A stretch of DNA of 64,000 bases. Origin: Catenuloplanes niger (GTDB lineage Bacteria; Actinomycetota; Actinomycetes; Mycobacteriales; Micromonosporaceae). Shown piece by piece: positions 49,282 through 58,863 of the stretch. Numbering within the stretch: the stretch's first letter is position 1; each line of letters opens with the position of its first letter. The notes under the pieces were generated by a model, which saw only the letters and a list, made by a program, of their open reading frames with translations, had not been told where the DNA came from and made no database searches. The position numbers were made by a program, and so were the translations under genes. The stretch is taken from NCBI RefSeq assembly GCF_031458255.1, contig NZ_JAVDYC010000001.1, positions 248,001-312,000 on the forward strand. The letters run 5' to 3'.

Positions 49282-52200
49282 TCAGCGGCATGGCGGCTGG
49301 TAGGCGACGCCGGGTGCGTAGCGGGTCCACTCGTCCTCGCTGATCGGGTGCCCGGCGGTCGCGCAGACCCGGTCCGCGACCCGTGCCGGGTCGATGTCCC
49401 ACAGCCGGGTCAGCCGGTCGCTGCCGGCGCCGGCGAGGACCCGGCCGTCCGGGCTGAACGCGACCGCGTAGACGGCGTTGGCGGACCGGGACAGCACGGC
49501 GACCGGTGCCGGTGCCGCGTGGTCGGCGAGGTCCCACAGCCACACGGTGCCGTCGGTCGCGGCGACGGCGAGCCGGCCGCCGTCCGGGTGGAAGGCCACG
49601 AAGTAGGCGTAACTGGACGGGCCGGACAGCGGCGGCCCGGCCGGGACGGGAGCGGCCGGGACGGTGACGTCGAACAACCGGACCGTGCTGTCCGCACTGG
49701 ACACGGCCAGGAACCTGCCGTCCGGGCGGAACGCCACACCGTAGGTGTATCCGGCGAACCCGGTCAGCGTGCCGATCGGTGCGGGCCCGCCGCCCGCCGT
49801 GACCCGCCACAGCCGTGCGACGTTGTCGGTGCCGGTCGACGCCAGGGTGGTGCTGTCGGGGCTGAACGCGACCGTCAGCACGATGGTGGTGCCCAGGTCC
49901 CGGCTGCCGAGGAGGCGGCCGGTGGTGTCCCACAGCGACAGCCGGTGGTCGTCGCCGCCCGCCGCGAACAGGCGGCCGTCCGGGCTGAACGCCACCGACT
50001 GCACCAGCGCCGAGCCGGCGGTGACGGTGCGCCCGAGGGCCGGACGGTCCGGACGCCGCAGGTCCCAGAACTGGATCCGCCCGGTCCGGGTGCCGATCGC
50101 GATGGTCCGGCCGTCCGGGGCGAAGGCCAGGGTCCCGCTGAACCGGTCACCGGTCGGTGAGCGCAGCGGCGCGCCCAGCGGCACCGGGCTCGGCCGGCTC
50201 ATGTCCCAGAACCGGACCGTCTCGTCGCGGCTGGCCACCGCGAGCGTGCGACCGTCCGCGCTGTACACGGCGTTGAACACCGCGTCGGTCGGGCCGGCGA
50301 GCAGCGGGCCGGGGTGCGCCGCCCAGACGCGTACCGTGCCGTCGGTGCTGCTGGTGGCGAGGCTGCCGCCGTCCGGGCTGAGGGCCACGCCGGTGACCGG
50401 TGCCGGCTGCGGCAGCACGGCCGTGACCTGACCGGTGCCGGCGTCCCAGGTGGTGACCGTGTTGTCCGAGCTGCCACCGATCACCGTCCGCCCGTCCCGG
50501 CTGAACGTGACCGCGTTGATCCAGCTCGCCGGCCCGGTCAGCGGAGCGCCGCGCACCCGTGGCCGCCGGGGGTCGGAGACGTCGGCCAGCCGGACCGTCT
50601 TGTCCGCGTTCCCGGCGGCCAGCGTGGTGCCGTCCGGGCTGAACGCGACCGCGAACATCTTGCCGTCGACGCCCTCGACGGCCGTGGGCAGCGCGGCCGG
50701 CCGCCGCGGATCGCGGGTGTCCCACAGTCGCACCGCACCGTTCGCCCCGCCGGCGGCCAGCAGCGAGCCGTCCGGCGCGAACGCGAGCGAGTGCGTCGCT
50801 GAGCCGGCCGCGATCTCCGGCAGGGCGGCCGGCGGGCCGGTGACCGTGGTGTCCCACCGCCGGATCCGGCCGTCGATGCCGGCGGCGGCGAGCACGCCGT
50901 GGCGGTCGAACGCCAGCGCGTAGACGGTGCCGGCCGGCCCGGTCAGCGGCGGGAGCGCGACCGGCCGACGCGGGTCGCGCACGTCCCACAGCAGGATCCG
51001 CCCGCTCGCGCCGGCGGCCGCCAGCAGCCGCCCGCCGGCGTTGAACGCCAGTCCGAAGATGTCCTGGTCGACGCCGGGCAGCGGTGTGCCGTCCAGGACC
51101 GGGGCGGGCCGGCCGAGCGGCCAGAGCCGGACGGTGTTGCCGGTCCCGGCCGCGGCCAGCAGCCCGCCGTCCGCGCTGAAGGCGACCGCCTGCACGGCAC
51201 CGTCCAGCGGGGCCAGCCGGGTGGACGGCACCAGGTTCGACGAGTCGAGCAGGCTGGAGCGTGCCTCCAGGGTCGGCGCGATCCGGTAGGCGGCCAGGCT
51301 CAGCTGCATCGCCAGCGACACGTCGGTGTCGCGGAGCTTGTCGGCCCGGCCCGCGATCAGCCGGGAGACCGCCTCGTTGCGCTCGCGGAGCGCCACCCGC
51401 CGCTGCCCGTCGGCCTCGGCGCGCAGTTGCAGCGCGGCGCCGGCCAGCGTCACGGTCAGCACCACCAGGGCGGTGAGCACGGCGACGAGCTGCGTCACGC
51501 GCCGCGCGCGACGGCGGGAGTGCCGCACGCTCGCCTGGAGGAACTCGGCCGCCTGCGCGGTGAGATCACCGTCGGCGGACGCCGCCCACGCCTGGGCCGC
51601 GGCCAGCCTGGTGCCTCCGTAGAGCAGCGCCCGGTCGTGGCCGTCGTCCTTCCACGCCGCCGCGGCCAGGTGCAGCTGCCGGGCGACCAGCAGCCCGGCC
51701 CGGTCGCTGTCGAGCCAGCCGCGCAGCCGCGACCACGCCGTGACCAGCGCCTCGTGGCTGAGCTCGATCGTGTCCGCGCCGGTGGTGATCAGTCGTTGCG
51801 CGACGTACCGGTCGAGCACCGTCATGATCTCCACGCCGGTGCCGCGGCCGAGCTCCGTCAGTTCCGCCCAGGTGATGCGCTGCCGGGTGTCGGCCGTGCC
51901 GGGCGAGACGTGCACCAGACGCAGGAACAGGCGTCGCGCCAGCACCCGCTGCGCCGCCGTCAACGACTCGTAGATCGACTCCGCGGTCTCGGTCACCGCA
52001 CCGGAGATGCCGCCGATCTGCCGGTAGACCTCGACGCTCATCCGGCCGCCGCTGCGCTGCCAGGTCGCCAGCAGCGCGTGCGACAGCAGCGGCAGCGAGT
52101 TGGAGCCCGGGCTGAGGTCGCGCAGCAGCACCTCGACGAGCCCCTCGTCGACGTGGGCGCCGGCCCGGCGCGCCGGCGCCGTGATCACCTCACGGAGCTC

Positions 52201-53028
52201 GGCGGGCGTCATCGGACCGACCGTCAGCTGATGGCCACCGGCGGCCGCCAGCAACGCCGGGAAGCGCAGCGCCTGCGCGTAGAAGTCGGCGCGCAACCCG
52301 ATGACGACCACCGCGCGCCGCGGCCCCTCGGCCAGGGCGAGCAGCCGGTCGACGAACCGCTGCCGGACGTCCTCGCCGAGGCTGTCGGCGAACAACTCCT
52401 CGAACTGGTCGACGACGACCAGCAGCCGGCGGCCGGGCGGCGCGGCGCGGGCCGCGGCCAGCAGCGACATCGGGTCGGCGCCCGGCGTGCCCAGCACGAT
52501 CTCCCAGTCCGGCTCGCCACCGAGGCCGCCGGACTCCACCCGCGGCGAGACACCGGCGCGCAGCAACGACGACTTCCCGGCGCCGGACACGCCGACGACC
52601 AGTTCCACGCCGCCGGTGCCGGCCATCGCGGCCAGCCTGCCCAGCAGCGTCTCGATCAGGGCTTCCCGGCCGAAGTACCAGGCGGCGTCCTCGGACTGGT
52701 AGGCGCTCAGTCCCCGGTACGGTTCCGGCCCGGTCGCCCGCCGGCCGCTCGCGCGGGCCCGCCGCCAGCCGGCCAGCCACGGGCCCGACTGCGCGTCGCC
52801 CTCGACACCGCAGGCGGCCAGCACCCTGACGAACAGGTCCAGTGACGACGGTGACGGCAGCCCGCGGCCGGCGAACCAGTCGCCCACCGTGCTGTGCGAA
52901 CCGAACGCCTGCGCCCGGTCGGCCACCTCGCGCACGGTGAGCGGCTTGCGCAGCCGCAGTGCGGTCAGCTCGCGGCCGAAGGAACGGCGGTCCTGGATCG
53001 CGTCGGGATTCGGCTCGTGAGCTGACAT
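49282..53028 (-). CDS. XRE-NACHT-WD40 signalling protein
   Basis: A 1248-residue protein. An N-terminal XRE-like helix-turn-helix (FGRELTALRLRKPLTVREVADRAQAFG region, residues 17-65) is followed by an nSTAND/NACHT-type ATPase with Walker A GVSGAGKSS (about 147-155) and Walker B LLVVVDQFEELF (about 202-213). A sensor/winged-helix part ends with a single membrane helix (LVAVLTALVVLTVTLAGAAL, about 511-531). From about 600 to 1230 run roughly fourteen WD40 blades, each with VAFSPDG or similar and a D-x-x-x-x-L-W-D turn. Such proteins are common in actinomycetes, with unknown ligands. ATG 53028 follows GGAG. It may act as a membrane-bound sensor or defence-like switch, which is inference. Confidence 0.88.
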   Translation of the reverse strand: MSAHEPNPDAIQDRRSFGRELTALRLRKPLTVREVADRAQAFGSHSTVGDWFAGRGLPSPSSLDLFVRVLAACGVEGDAQSGPWLAGWRRARASGRRATGPEPYRGLSAYQSEDAAWYFGREALIETLLGRLAAMAGTGGVELVVGVSGAGKSSLLRAGVSPRVESGGLGGEPDWEIVLGTPGADPMSLLAAARAAPPGRRLLVVVDQFEELFADSLGEDVRQRFVDRLLALAEGPRRAVVVIGLRADFYAQALRFPALLAAAGGHQLTVGPMTPAELREVITAPARRAGAHVDEGLVEVLLRDLSPGSNSLPLLSHALLATWQRSGGRMSVEVYRQIGGISGAVTETAESIYESLTAAQRVLARRLFLRLVHVSPGTADTRQRITWAELTELGRGTGVEIMTVLDRYVAQRLITTGADTIELSHEALVTAWSRLRGWLDSDRAGLLVARQLHLAAAAWKDDGHDRALLYGGTRLAAAQAWAASADGDLTAQAAEFLQASVRHSRRRARRVTQLVAVLTALVVLTVTLAGAALQLRAEADGQRRVALRERNEAVSRLIAGRADKLRDTDVSLAMQLSLAAYRIAPTLEARSSLLDSSNLVPSTRLAPLDGAVQAVAFSADGGLLAAAGTGNTVRLWPLGRPAPVLDGTPLPGVDQDIFGLAFNAGGRLLAAAGASGRILLWDVRDPRRPVALPPLTGPAGTVYALAFDRHGVLAAAGIDGRIRRWDTTVTGPPAALPEIAAGSATHSLAFAPDGSLLAAGGANGAVRLWDTRDPRRPAALPTAVEGVDGKMFAVAFSPDGTTLAAGNADKTVRLADVSDPRRPRVRGAPLTGPASWINAVTFSRDGRTVIGGSSDNTVTTWDAGTGQVTAVLPQPAPVTGVALSPDGGSLATSSTDGTVRVWAAHPGPLLAGPTDAVFNAVYSADGRTLAVASRDETVRFWDMSRPSPVPLGAPLRSPTGDRFSGTLAFAPDGRTIAIGTRTGRIQFWDLRRPDRPALGRTVTAGSALVQSVAFSPDGRLFAAGGDDHRLSLWDTTGRLLGSRDLGTTIVLTVAFSPDSTTLASTGTDNVARLWRVTAGGGPAPIGTLTGFAGYTYGVAFRPDGRFLAVSSADSTVRLFDVTVPAAPVPAGPPLSGPSSYAYFVAFHPDGGRLAVAATDGTVWLWDLADHAAPAPVAVLSRSANAVYAVAFSPDGRVLAGAGSDRLTRLWDIDPARVADRVCATAGHPISEDEWTRYAPGVAYQPPCR

Positions 53029-53188
53029 CCGGTGACTCCGCTGCGACAGGGGGCGAAACACCGACAGTAGTCCGCGCGACCGCACGGAGTTGTCGCCTAG
53101 GCGACCGGCGGCCGGGCCGACGCGACGCCGGCACCGGGCGCTCCACCGGTCCCGGGCCCGCCGTGCCGGAGCCGCCGTGCCGGAGCCG

Positions 53189-54022
53189 TCAGGTGTCGGC
53201 GATCGCGGTGCGCTCGCCGGCGAAGACCGTGAGGTGCCGGCCGGCCGGGCGCAGGATCAGCCGCTGGTGTTCGTCGGCGCCGAGGTCGGCGCGCACGCGC
53301 AGGCCGTGGCCGGCGAGGTGCCGGGCGATCTCCGGCGGGTCGAGGGCGGTGCGCCAGGCCAGCCGCCGGGACCAGCCGGCGTGGCGCGGGTCGTCGCGGA
53401 CGTCACGCGGCAGGTAGGTCAGCACGAGCCGGCTGCCGGGCGGCAGGCCACCCGCGTACCGGAGCAGGTTGTCGGTCGCGGCGGCCGGCAGGTACATCAG
53501 GACCGCCTCGCAGAGCACCAGCGTCGGCAGCGTACGGCCGGCGCCGGCCCGTGCCAGCACGTCGTCCAGCCGGTCCGTGGTCAGGTCGACCGGCGCGTAC
53601 CGGACGTGGCCGGGTGGCTCGGTAAGCACCCGCGCCAGCGCCGCCCGCTTCCCGGCCTGCACCGCGGGCAGGTCGAGTTCCCACACGCGGGCTGCGGACA
53701 TCTCCGGCATCCGGTACGGCCGGGTGTCCATCCCCGCACCGACGATCACCACCTGCCGGACGCCACCGGCCAGCGCGTCCCGGCAGGCGTCGTCGATCGC
53801 CCGGGTCCGGCACACGACCGCGCCGTAGAAGCCGGGACCGGCCCGGTCCAGCGCGCGCAGGAACGCCCCGCGCAGCACCCGGTTCGCCACCATGACCGCG
53901 GTCCATCCGGTGAGCAGCCGCCCGGCGAGCGGATCGTCGAACAGCGGCCGTTCGGCGTGCTGCTCCAGCGCCCGCATCACGCCGGCGCCGGCGGCCGTCC
54001 TCTTCGCTCCGTCCGCTGCCAC
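53189..54022 (-). CDS. SAM-dependent methyltransferase, LCMT/PPM1-like family
   Basis: A 277-residue class I methyltransferase of the leucine carboxyl-methyltransferase-like (TIGR00027-type) group. Motifs are RTRAIDDACRDAL, the SAM loop VVIVGAGMDTRPYRMP, the strand VWELDLPAVQAGKR and LVLCEAVLMYLP. GTG 54022 is chosen because GGGAGG precedes it by 6 bases; an ATG at 54067 adds 15 residues without conservation. It is on the same strand as the WD40 gene but separated by 160 bases. Family members in actinomycetes often methylate polyketide or mycolic-acid-like compounds, but the substrate here is unknown. Confidence 0.85.
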   Translation of the reverse strand: MAADGAKRTAAGAGVMRALEQHAERPLFDDPLAGRLLTGWTAVMVANRVLRGAFLRALDRAGPGFYGAVVCRTRAIDDACRDALAGGVRQVVIVGAGMDTRPYRMPEMSAARVWELDLPAVQAGKRAALARVLTEPPGHVRYAPVDLTTDRLDDVLARAGAGRTLPTLVLCEAVLMYLPAAATDNLLRYAGGLPPGSRLVLTYLPRDVRDDPRHAGWSRRLAWRTALDPPEIARHLAGHGLRVRADLGADEHQRLILRPAGRHLTVFAGERTAIADT

Positions 54023-54092
54023 GACAGACCTCCCGACCGGGAGCATATCGACACTCACGGATTCCATGTGCGTCGATCACCGGTCGCGGTGC

Positions 54093-55478
54093 TCAGAAGT
54101 CGTCCGGGGTACGGATGCGGTCGCGGATCCAGGCGCCGGCCGGCTTGAGGCGGGACGTGCCGGAGAAGGCGCCGGACGCGCAGGTGCCCGGGGTGAACAC
54201 GGCACCGGAACGCATGTCGTCGGAGTAGTTCCAGTTCACCCAGCTGATCTTCTGCTGGGCCATCAGGTCGAGGTACCGCTGGGCACGGCCGAAGTCGTTC
54301 GGGCCGTCGCCTGAGGATTCCTGGGTGCCGAACTCGGTGACGAACAGCGGCAGGCGCGCGGCCGCGTCGCGGAACGTGGTCAGGTAGTAGTCGTCATGCG
54401 AGGCCGCGTAGAAGTGGAACGTGTACATGACGTTCGGGGCGGTGACCGGGTTGGCGAGGATGCGGTCGACGCCCCGGCCGTCGCCGGACGCGCCGAGCGA
54501 GGACCAGTCCTCCGTGCCGACCAGCACGACGCCGTCCGGGTCCTGCGCGCGGATGACCGGGATGACCTGGTCGGCGTAGGACTTGATGGTGTCCCAGTGG
54601 ACGCCGTTCGGCTCGTTCGCGATCTCGTAGATGATGTTGTTCTTGGTCCCGTGGCGCGCCGCGACATGCCGGAAGAACGTCCTGGCACGGTCCAGGTTGT
54701 ACATCGGGTCGCCGGGCGTGAGCATGTGCCAGTCGACGACGGCGTAGAGGCCGCGCGCGGTCGCCTTCTCGATGAAGTCGTCGACCCTGGCGGTGAAGCC
54801 GGCCGGGTCGGTCTCGTAGCCGTCCTCCTGGATGTACATGGAGATGCGCAGGACGTCGGCGTTCCACTCGGTCGCGAGCACGTCGAGCGACGCGTCGGTG
54901 ACGCACTGGGCGTACCACTGGATGCCGTGCGTGCTCATGCCGCGCAGCTGGATCGGCTTGCCCCGGCCGTTGCACAGCTGCCGGCCGCAGACGGAGAGCC
55001 GGCCGTTGCGCGCGACCGGGGTGGCGGCCGGCGGCACGGTCGTCGGCGGCACAGTTGTCGGCGGCGGGACGGTGGGGGTGCCGCCGGCGCAGGGGGCGCC
55101 GTTGAGCGTGCAGCCGGCCGGCGTGCCCGGGCCGGTGCCGATGAAGCCGAACGTGGCGGACGCACCGGGGGCGATCGTGCCGTTGTGGCCGCGGTTCGTG
55201 ACCACGACGTGCTGCCCTGCGGTGGTCAGCAGCCCGTCCCAGTACGATCCGACGCCGGTCCCGGCCGGCAGGTCGAACTCGACGCGCCAGGACGTGAGCG
55301 CGGCCGTCCCACCGTTGGTGATCGTGTACCTGCCCTCGAACCCGGTCCCCCAGTCGGAGACCTTGGCGAAGGTGGCGGTCGGCGCGGTGGCCGCGGATGC
55401 GGTGCCGTCGGCGAGGGTCATGCCGGCAGCAACGACTGCGGCGGCGACGAGTGTCGCCAGAAGGCCTGAGCGGCGCAT
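54093..55478 (-). CDS. Secreted GH5 endo-beta-glucanase (cellulase) with CBM2
   Basis: A 461-residue exported cellulase. A Sec signal (RRSGLLATLVAAAVVAAGM, cleavage near residue 29) precedes a family 2 carbohydrate-binding module (about 35-130; FEGRYTITNGGTAALTSWRVEFDLP) and a PTVPPPTTVPPTTVPP linker. The GH5 catalytic domain follows (about 155-461): YEIANEPNGVHW holds the acid/base Glu and LFVTEFGTQ the nucleophile Glu; LYAVVDWHML and SWVNWNYSDD are further family marks. It cuts internal beta-1,4 glucan bonds outside the cell. A good promoter lies at 55510-55538. Confidence 0.93.
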   Translation of the reverse strand: MRRSGLLATLVAAAVVAAGMTLADGTASAATAPTATFAKVSDWGTGFEGRYTITNGGTAALTSWRVEFDLPAGTGVGSYWDGLLTTAGQHVVVTNRGHNGTIAPGASATFGFIGTGPGTPAGCTLNGAPCAGGTPTVPPPTTVPPTTVPPAATPVARNGRLSVCGRQLCNGRGKPIQLRGMSTHGIQWYAQCVTDASLDVLATEWNADVLRISMYIQEDGYETDPAGFTARVDDFIEKATARGLYAVVDWHMLTPGDPMYNLDRARTFFRHVAARHGTKNNIIYEIANEPNGVHWDTIKSYADQVIPVIRAQDPDGVVLVGTEDWSSLGASGDGRGVDRILANPVTAPNVMYTFHFYAASHDDYYLTTFRDAAARLPLFVTEFGTQESSGDGPNDFGRAQRYLDLMAQQKISWVNWNYSDDMRSGAVFTPGTCASGAFSGTSRLKPAGAWIRDRIRTPDDF

Positions 55479-55509
55479 GGACGTCCTCCAACGGATCGAC
55501 GTCCAGTAA

Positions 55510-55538
55510 TCATTAAGGGTTATTTACCGAAGTGTCAA
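55510..55538 (-). promoter_or_regulatory. Sigma-70-type promoter of the cellulase gene
   Basis: On the minus strand TTGACA (55538-55533) is followed 17 bases later by TAATGA (55515-55510), a near-consensus vegetative -35/-10 pair. The stretch is AT-rich and about 32 bases upstream of the cellulase start. Confidence 0.6.
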
Positions 55539-55553
55539 CGCCACGGCCGTGCC

Positions 55554-55922
55554 CTACGCGGGATCGATCCGCAGCGTGGTCGCCGCCGCCGTGCCGGTCA
55601 CCATGGAATCGGCGCCCCGGCCGTACTTGGCCACGTACGCCGCGTCGACGTCCGCGCCCGGCCCGCCTCCGACGTCGTCGACGGTGACGTCCGCCTCCAG
55701 GCCGGGCACGCGGACCCGGGCCCGCCGCGAGCGCAGGACCTGGCCGTACCAGCCGGTGTCCCGCCGATACCAGGTCCGCACGAACACCTGGCCGCCCGCG
55801 CACACGACCCAGATCGGCACCCACCGCCGCGGATCGTCGTCGGACCGGCGCCGGACCGCGATCTCCAGCTCCACCGCCGCGTCGATGCGCCGCAGATCGT
55901 CCGCGGACCACTGTGCGGTCAC
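55554..55922 (-). CDS. DUF2255 protein
   Basis: A 122-residue DUF2255 protein with WSADDLRRIDAAVELEIAVRR, VWVVCAGGQVFVRTWYRRDTGWYGQV (in parts) and LRIDPA, the family pattern. It resembles the FMN-binding split-barrel class and is common and uncharacterised in actinomycetes. GTG 55922 follows GAGGAGG by 9 bases. It is on the same strand as the cellulase but with that gene's promoter between them. Confidence 0.83.
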   Translation of the reverse strand: MTAQWSADDLRRIDAAVELEIAVRRRSDDDPRRWVPIWVVCAGGQVFVRTWYRRDTGWYGQVLRSRRARVRVPGLEADVTVDDVGGGPGADVDAAYVAKYGRGADSMVTGTAAATTLRIDPA

Positions 55923-56098
55923 GCCCGGCACCTCCTCGGCACGGCCGTCGAGGCCGGGTGCACCGTGCACCGCTCCCGGCACCCGGTCGAGCCGACGGAC
56001 CCGGCCGGCACGATCGTACCGCCGGCCGGCGGTCCGGCGACGCGCGACGTTGGATCACGCCCACCCGGCGGACCCGGCCCGGCCGGGGGCCGCGACCG

Positions 56099-57451
56099 TC
56101 ACGCGGGCGCGCGGTGGCCGTCGACCCTGACCCGGAACGACAGCGCGGGACCAGGGGTCGGGGTGACCTTGGTGGCCAGTTCGTAGTCCGGCGACTCCAG
56201 GCGCATGTCCAGGCGGTGGAACATCCGGGCCATGGTGACCAGCATCTGCACGTCGGCCAGCGTCTTGCCGAGGCAGACGTGCTGACCACGACCGTACGGC
56301 GAGTACGCCCCGGCCTGCAGGTGCTCGGCGCGGGGCTTCTCGTACCGGTCGATGTCGAACCGGTACGGGTCGGGGTAGAACTCCTCGAGGAAGTGCGGCA
56401 CGGTGGTGCCGATGTAGAGCGTCTCGCCCGCCGCGATCCGGTGCCCCTGGAACGTGAAGTCGCGGGTGGCCGTGCGCATCTGCACGACCGCGGTCGGGTA
56501 GAGCCGCATCGTCTCCATCAGCGCGCCGCGGATCGCCGGGATGCCCCGCAGGTCACGCTCGGTCAGCGTCGGCTTCGCGAACAGCTCGTCGGCCTCCGCC
56601 CGTACCCGCTGATGCACGTCGGGGTGCTTGAGCACGGCGTAGACGAACGCGCCGATGGTGTTCGCCACCGTGTCCAGGCCGGCGACGTAGGGGCCGGTGA
56701 CGCTGATCATGAGGTCGGAGTCCGGCATCGCGCGCGGGTTCTCCCGGTTCGCGCGGAGCAGGTCGTCGAGCAGGATCGCCGGTTTCGCGTCCGCGCCGGG
56801 CCGCGACCGATCCTCGATCATGACGCGGCTCAGCTCGGCGACGCGGGCCTTCGCCCGCCGGTAGCGCGGGTCGCGCAGCAGCAGGCGCGGGCGCTGCCGG
56901 GTGACCAGCACGTTCAGGATGTACATGGTGACGCGCCGGACGTCGTCGACGAACTCCGGGCGGGACGCGCCGGTCATCAGCTCGCCGAGCTGGTCCGTGA
57001 CGAGCGCCTGCATCGAGCGCAGCACCGGCACGGTCGCACCCGGGCGCCAGGTGCGGTCGATGTTGCGGTCGGTGATCGCGACGACCTCGTCCAGCCGGCT
57101 CGCGATCGCCTCGCGGGAGTAGCCGCGGCGCATGATGTCGCGCAACTCCTTGTGCGCGTCACCGTCCTCACCGGACAGCGTGCGGGTCGCACCGTACTCC
57201 TCGACGAGCCCGTGCCAGAACTCCCGCGAGCGCAGGCACTCCCGCCCCTCCTTGGTGCCCATGAACTCGGCCGCCTCCGGCCCGGCGAGCACCGCGTGCT
57301 CCCGGCCGAGGATCCGCACCCGGAAGACCGGCCCGTGCTCGCGGTAGCGCTCCACGAAGAACCGCGCCGGATCCTTGCTCATCGGCAGCAGATTGCCCAC
57401 CACGGGTAGGCCGCGCACGATCGGGGTCCGCACCACACTGTCCGTAGTCAC
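56099..57451 (-). CDS. Cytochrome P450
   Basis: A complete 450-residue bacterial P450. PIVRGLPVVGNLLPM is the proline-rich start, GPYVAGLDTVANT the I-helix oxygen-activation motif, LMETMRLYP the ExxR helix, and YSPYGRGQHVCLGKTLADV the haem loop with the Cys ligand. ERYxKPRAEH and GTTVPHFLEEFYPDPYRFDIDRY (shown in part) are usual. GTG start overlaps the stop of the MFS gene (GTGA at 57448-57451), so the oxidase and exporter are cotranslated and probably act on the same compound, under the CGNR regulator divergent from the MFS gene. Its redox partner is not adjacent. Confidence 0.92.
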   Translation of the reverse strand: MTTDSVVRTPIVRGLPVVGNLLPMSKDPARFFVERYREHGPVFRVRILGREHAVLAGPEAAEFMGTKEGRECLRSREFWHGLVEEYGATRTLSGEDGDAHKELRDIMRRGYSREAIASRLDEVVAITDRNIDRTWRPGATVPVLRSMQALVTDQLGELMTGASRPEFVDDVRRVTMYILNVLVTRQRPRLLLRDPRYRRAKARVAELSRVMIEDRSRPGADAKPAILLDDLLRANRENPRAMPDSDLMISVTGPYVAGLDTVANTIGAFVYAVLKHPDVHQRVRAEADELFAKPTLTERDLRGIPAIRGALMETMRLYPTAVVQMRTATRDFTFQGHRIAAGETLYIGTTVPHFLEEFYPDPYRFDIDRYEKPRAEHLQAGAYSPYGRGQHVCLGKTLADVQMLVTMARMFHRLDMRLESPDYELATKVTPTPGPALSFRVRVDGHRAPA

Positions 57452-58797
57452 GACCCCGAATCGTATCGACGTTTATGATCGTCTTCGACCCCGCTCGCAG
57501 GAGACGGGACAACACCCAAAAGACCTTTCAGCCGCGGTACGGGCGAGAGCAGCAGGATCACCGTGGGCAGCAGCAGCCCGGCCGCGCCGACGAACAGGCC
57601 GGTGCGCACGCCGAACGCGGTCGCGACGACGCCGGTCACGGCCGCGCCGAGCGGGATCGCGGCGTAGCTCGCCAGCCGCATCACCGCGTTGACCCGGCCG
57701 AGCAGGTGCGGCGGCGCCACGCCCTGCCGCAGCGTGACCGATCCGATCACGGAGATCGTCACGCCGAAGCCGGTGATCAGGTATGCCGCCGCGATCAGCG
57801 CACCGGCCGCGAGCGGCGAGGCGCCGGCGCCGGCGCCGGCGAGCGGGACCAGGACGGGCGCGGCGCAGCCGAGCGCGGTGCCGCCGGTGAACGTGGGCCC
57901 GAACCCGAACCGGCGCACCGCGCGCGGCGCGAGCACGGCCCCGGCCAGGCCGCCGAGGCTACCCGCGCCGATGCAGAGGCCGAGCGTGCCGGCGGTCAGG
58001 CCGAGCACGGTGAGCGCGTAGAGCGCGACCAGCGTCTCACCGAACTGGACGAAGAAGTTGTAGGTGAACGACTCCAAACAGATCGTCCGCAGGTACGGGT
58101 CCCGCGCCACCACCGCGACACCGTCGCGCACCTGCCGGGCCGGCGAGACCACCGCCCGCCGCGGCACCGCCGTGCCGTGCGGCGCCGCCGTGCCGGCCCG
58201 CGGTGTCGTGCCGGGCGGCGGGGTGTCCGGCGTGCGGATCGCCAGCAGTGTGCCGGCGGAGATCAGGTAGGAGGCCGCGTCGAGCAGCAGCGTGACCGGC
58301 GCGGTCAGCACCTGGACCAGCCCGCCGGCCAGGCCCGGGCCGGCGACGTCCGCGACCGAGGCGCTGACCGAGAGCCGGCTGTTGCCGTCGACGAGCTGGT
58401 CCCGGCCGGCGATCACCGGCAGGTAGGACAGGTAGGCGACGTCGAACACCACCGTGGCCGCGCCGATCAGCAGCAGGGCGACGGCCAGCCCGGTCAGGTG
58501 CAGCACGCCGGCGATCCCGGCGAGCGCGACGGCCGCGACGAGCGCGGCGCGCAGCAGGTTCGCGGCGATCATGGCGGGCCGGGGCGGGTGCCGGTCGACC
58601 CACAGCCCGGCCGGCAGCGTGAGGACCAGGAACGGCAGGAACTCCACGGCCCGCAGCAGGCCGAGCCGCGCCGGGTCCGCGCCGAGCGCGGTGATGGCCA
58701 GCACCGGCACCGCGAACGTGGTCACCTGACTGCCGACCATGGAGACCGACTGCCCGGCCCAGAACCACCGGAAGTCCCGATTCCGCCAGATCGTCAT
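57448..58797 (-). CDS. Major facilitator superfamily exporter
   Basis: A 449-residue MFS permease of the DHA3/EntS-like type with about 12 membrane helices. The opening RNRDFRWFWAGQSVSMVGSQVT and the loop LPAGLWVDRHPPRPAMIAAN are typical of this class, and a ~40-residue charged Pro-rich loop (about 195-225) splits the halves. It is the first gene of a two-gene operon with the P450 and is divergent from a CGNR regulator. It probably exports the P450 product or a toxic substrate; that is inference. Confidence 0.9.
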   Translation of the reverse strand: MTIWRNRDFRWFWAGQSVSMVGSQVTTFAVPVLAITALGADPARLGLLRAVEFLPFLVLTLPAGLWVDRHPPRPAMIAANLLRAALVAAVALAGIAGVLHLTGLAVALLLIGAATVVFDVAYLSYLPVIAGRDQLVDGNSRLSVSASVADVAGPGLAGGLVQVLTAPVTLLLDAASYLISAGTLLAIRTPDTPPPGTTPRAGTAAPHGTAVPRRAVVSPARQVRDGVAVVARDPYLRTICLESFTYNFFVQFGETLVALYALTVLGLTAGTLGLCIGAGSLGGLAGAVLAPRAVRRFGFGPTFTGGTALGCAAPVLVPLAGAGAGASPLAAGALIAAAYLITGFGVTISVIGSVTLRQGVAPPHLLGRVNAVMRLASYAAIPLGAAVTGVVATAFGVRTGLFVGAAGLLLPTVILLLSPVPRLKGLLGVVPSPASGVEDDHKRRYDSGS

Positions 58798-58821
58798 GTA
58801 ACCCTCATTGCCCCGATGACA

Positions 58822-58849
58822 GTTACGTAACCATCCTACGAACGATGGT
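58822..58849. promoter_or_regulatory. Palindromic elements in the MFS/CGNR divergent promoter
   Basis: GTTACGTAAC (58822-58831) is a perfect 10-base palindrome. It overlaps ACCATC-CTACGAAC-GATGGT (58830-58849), a second 6-base-arm inverted repeat. Both lie in the 66-base gap between the divergent starts. The CGNR protein is the likely binder. Confidence 0.55.
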
Positions 58850-58863
58850 GGTTAACTGGCGGG

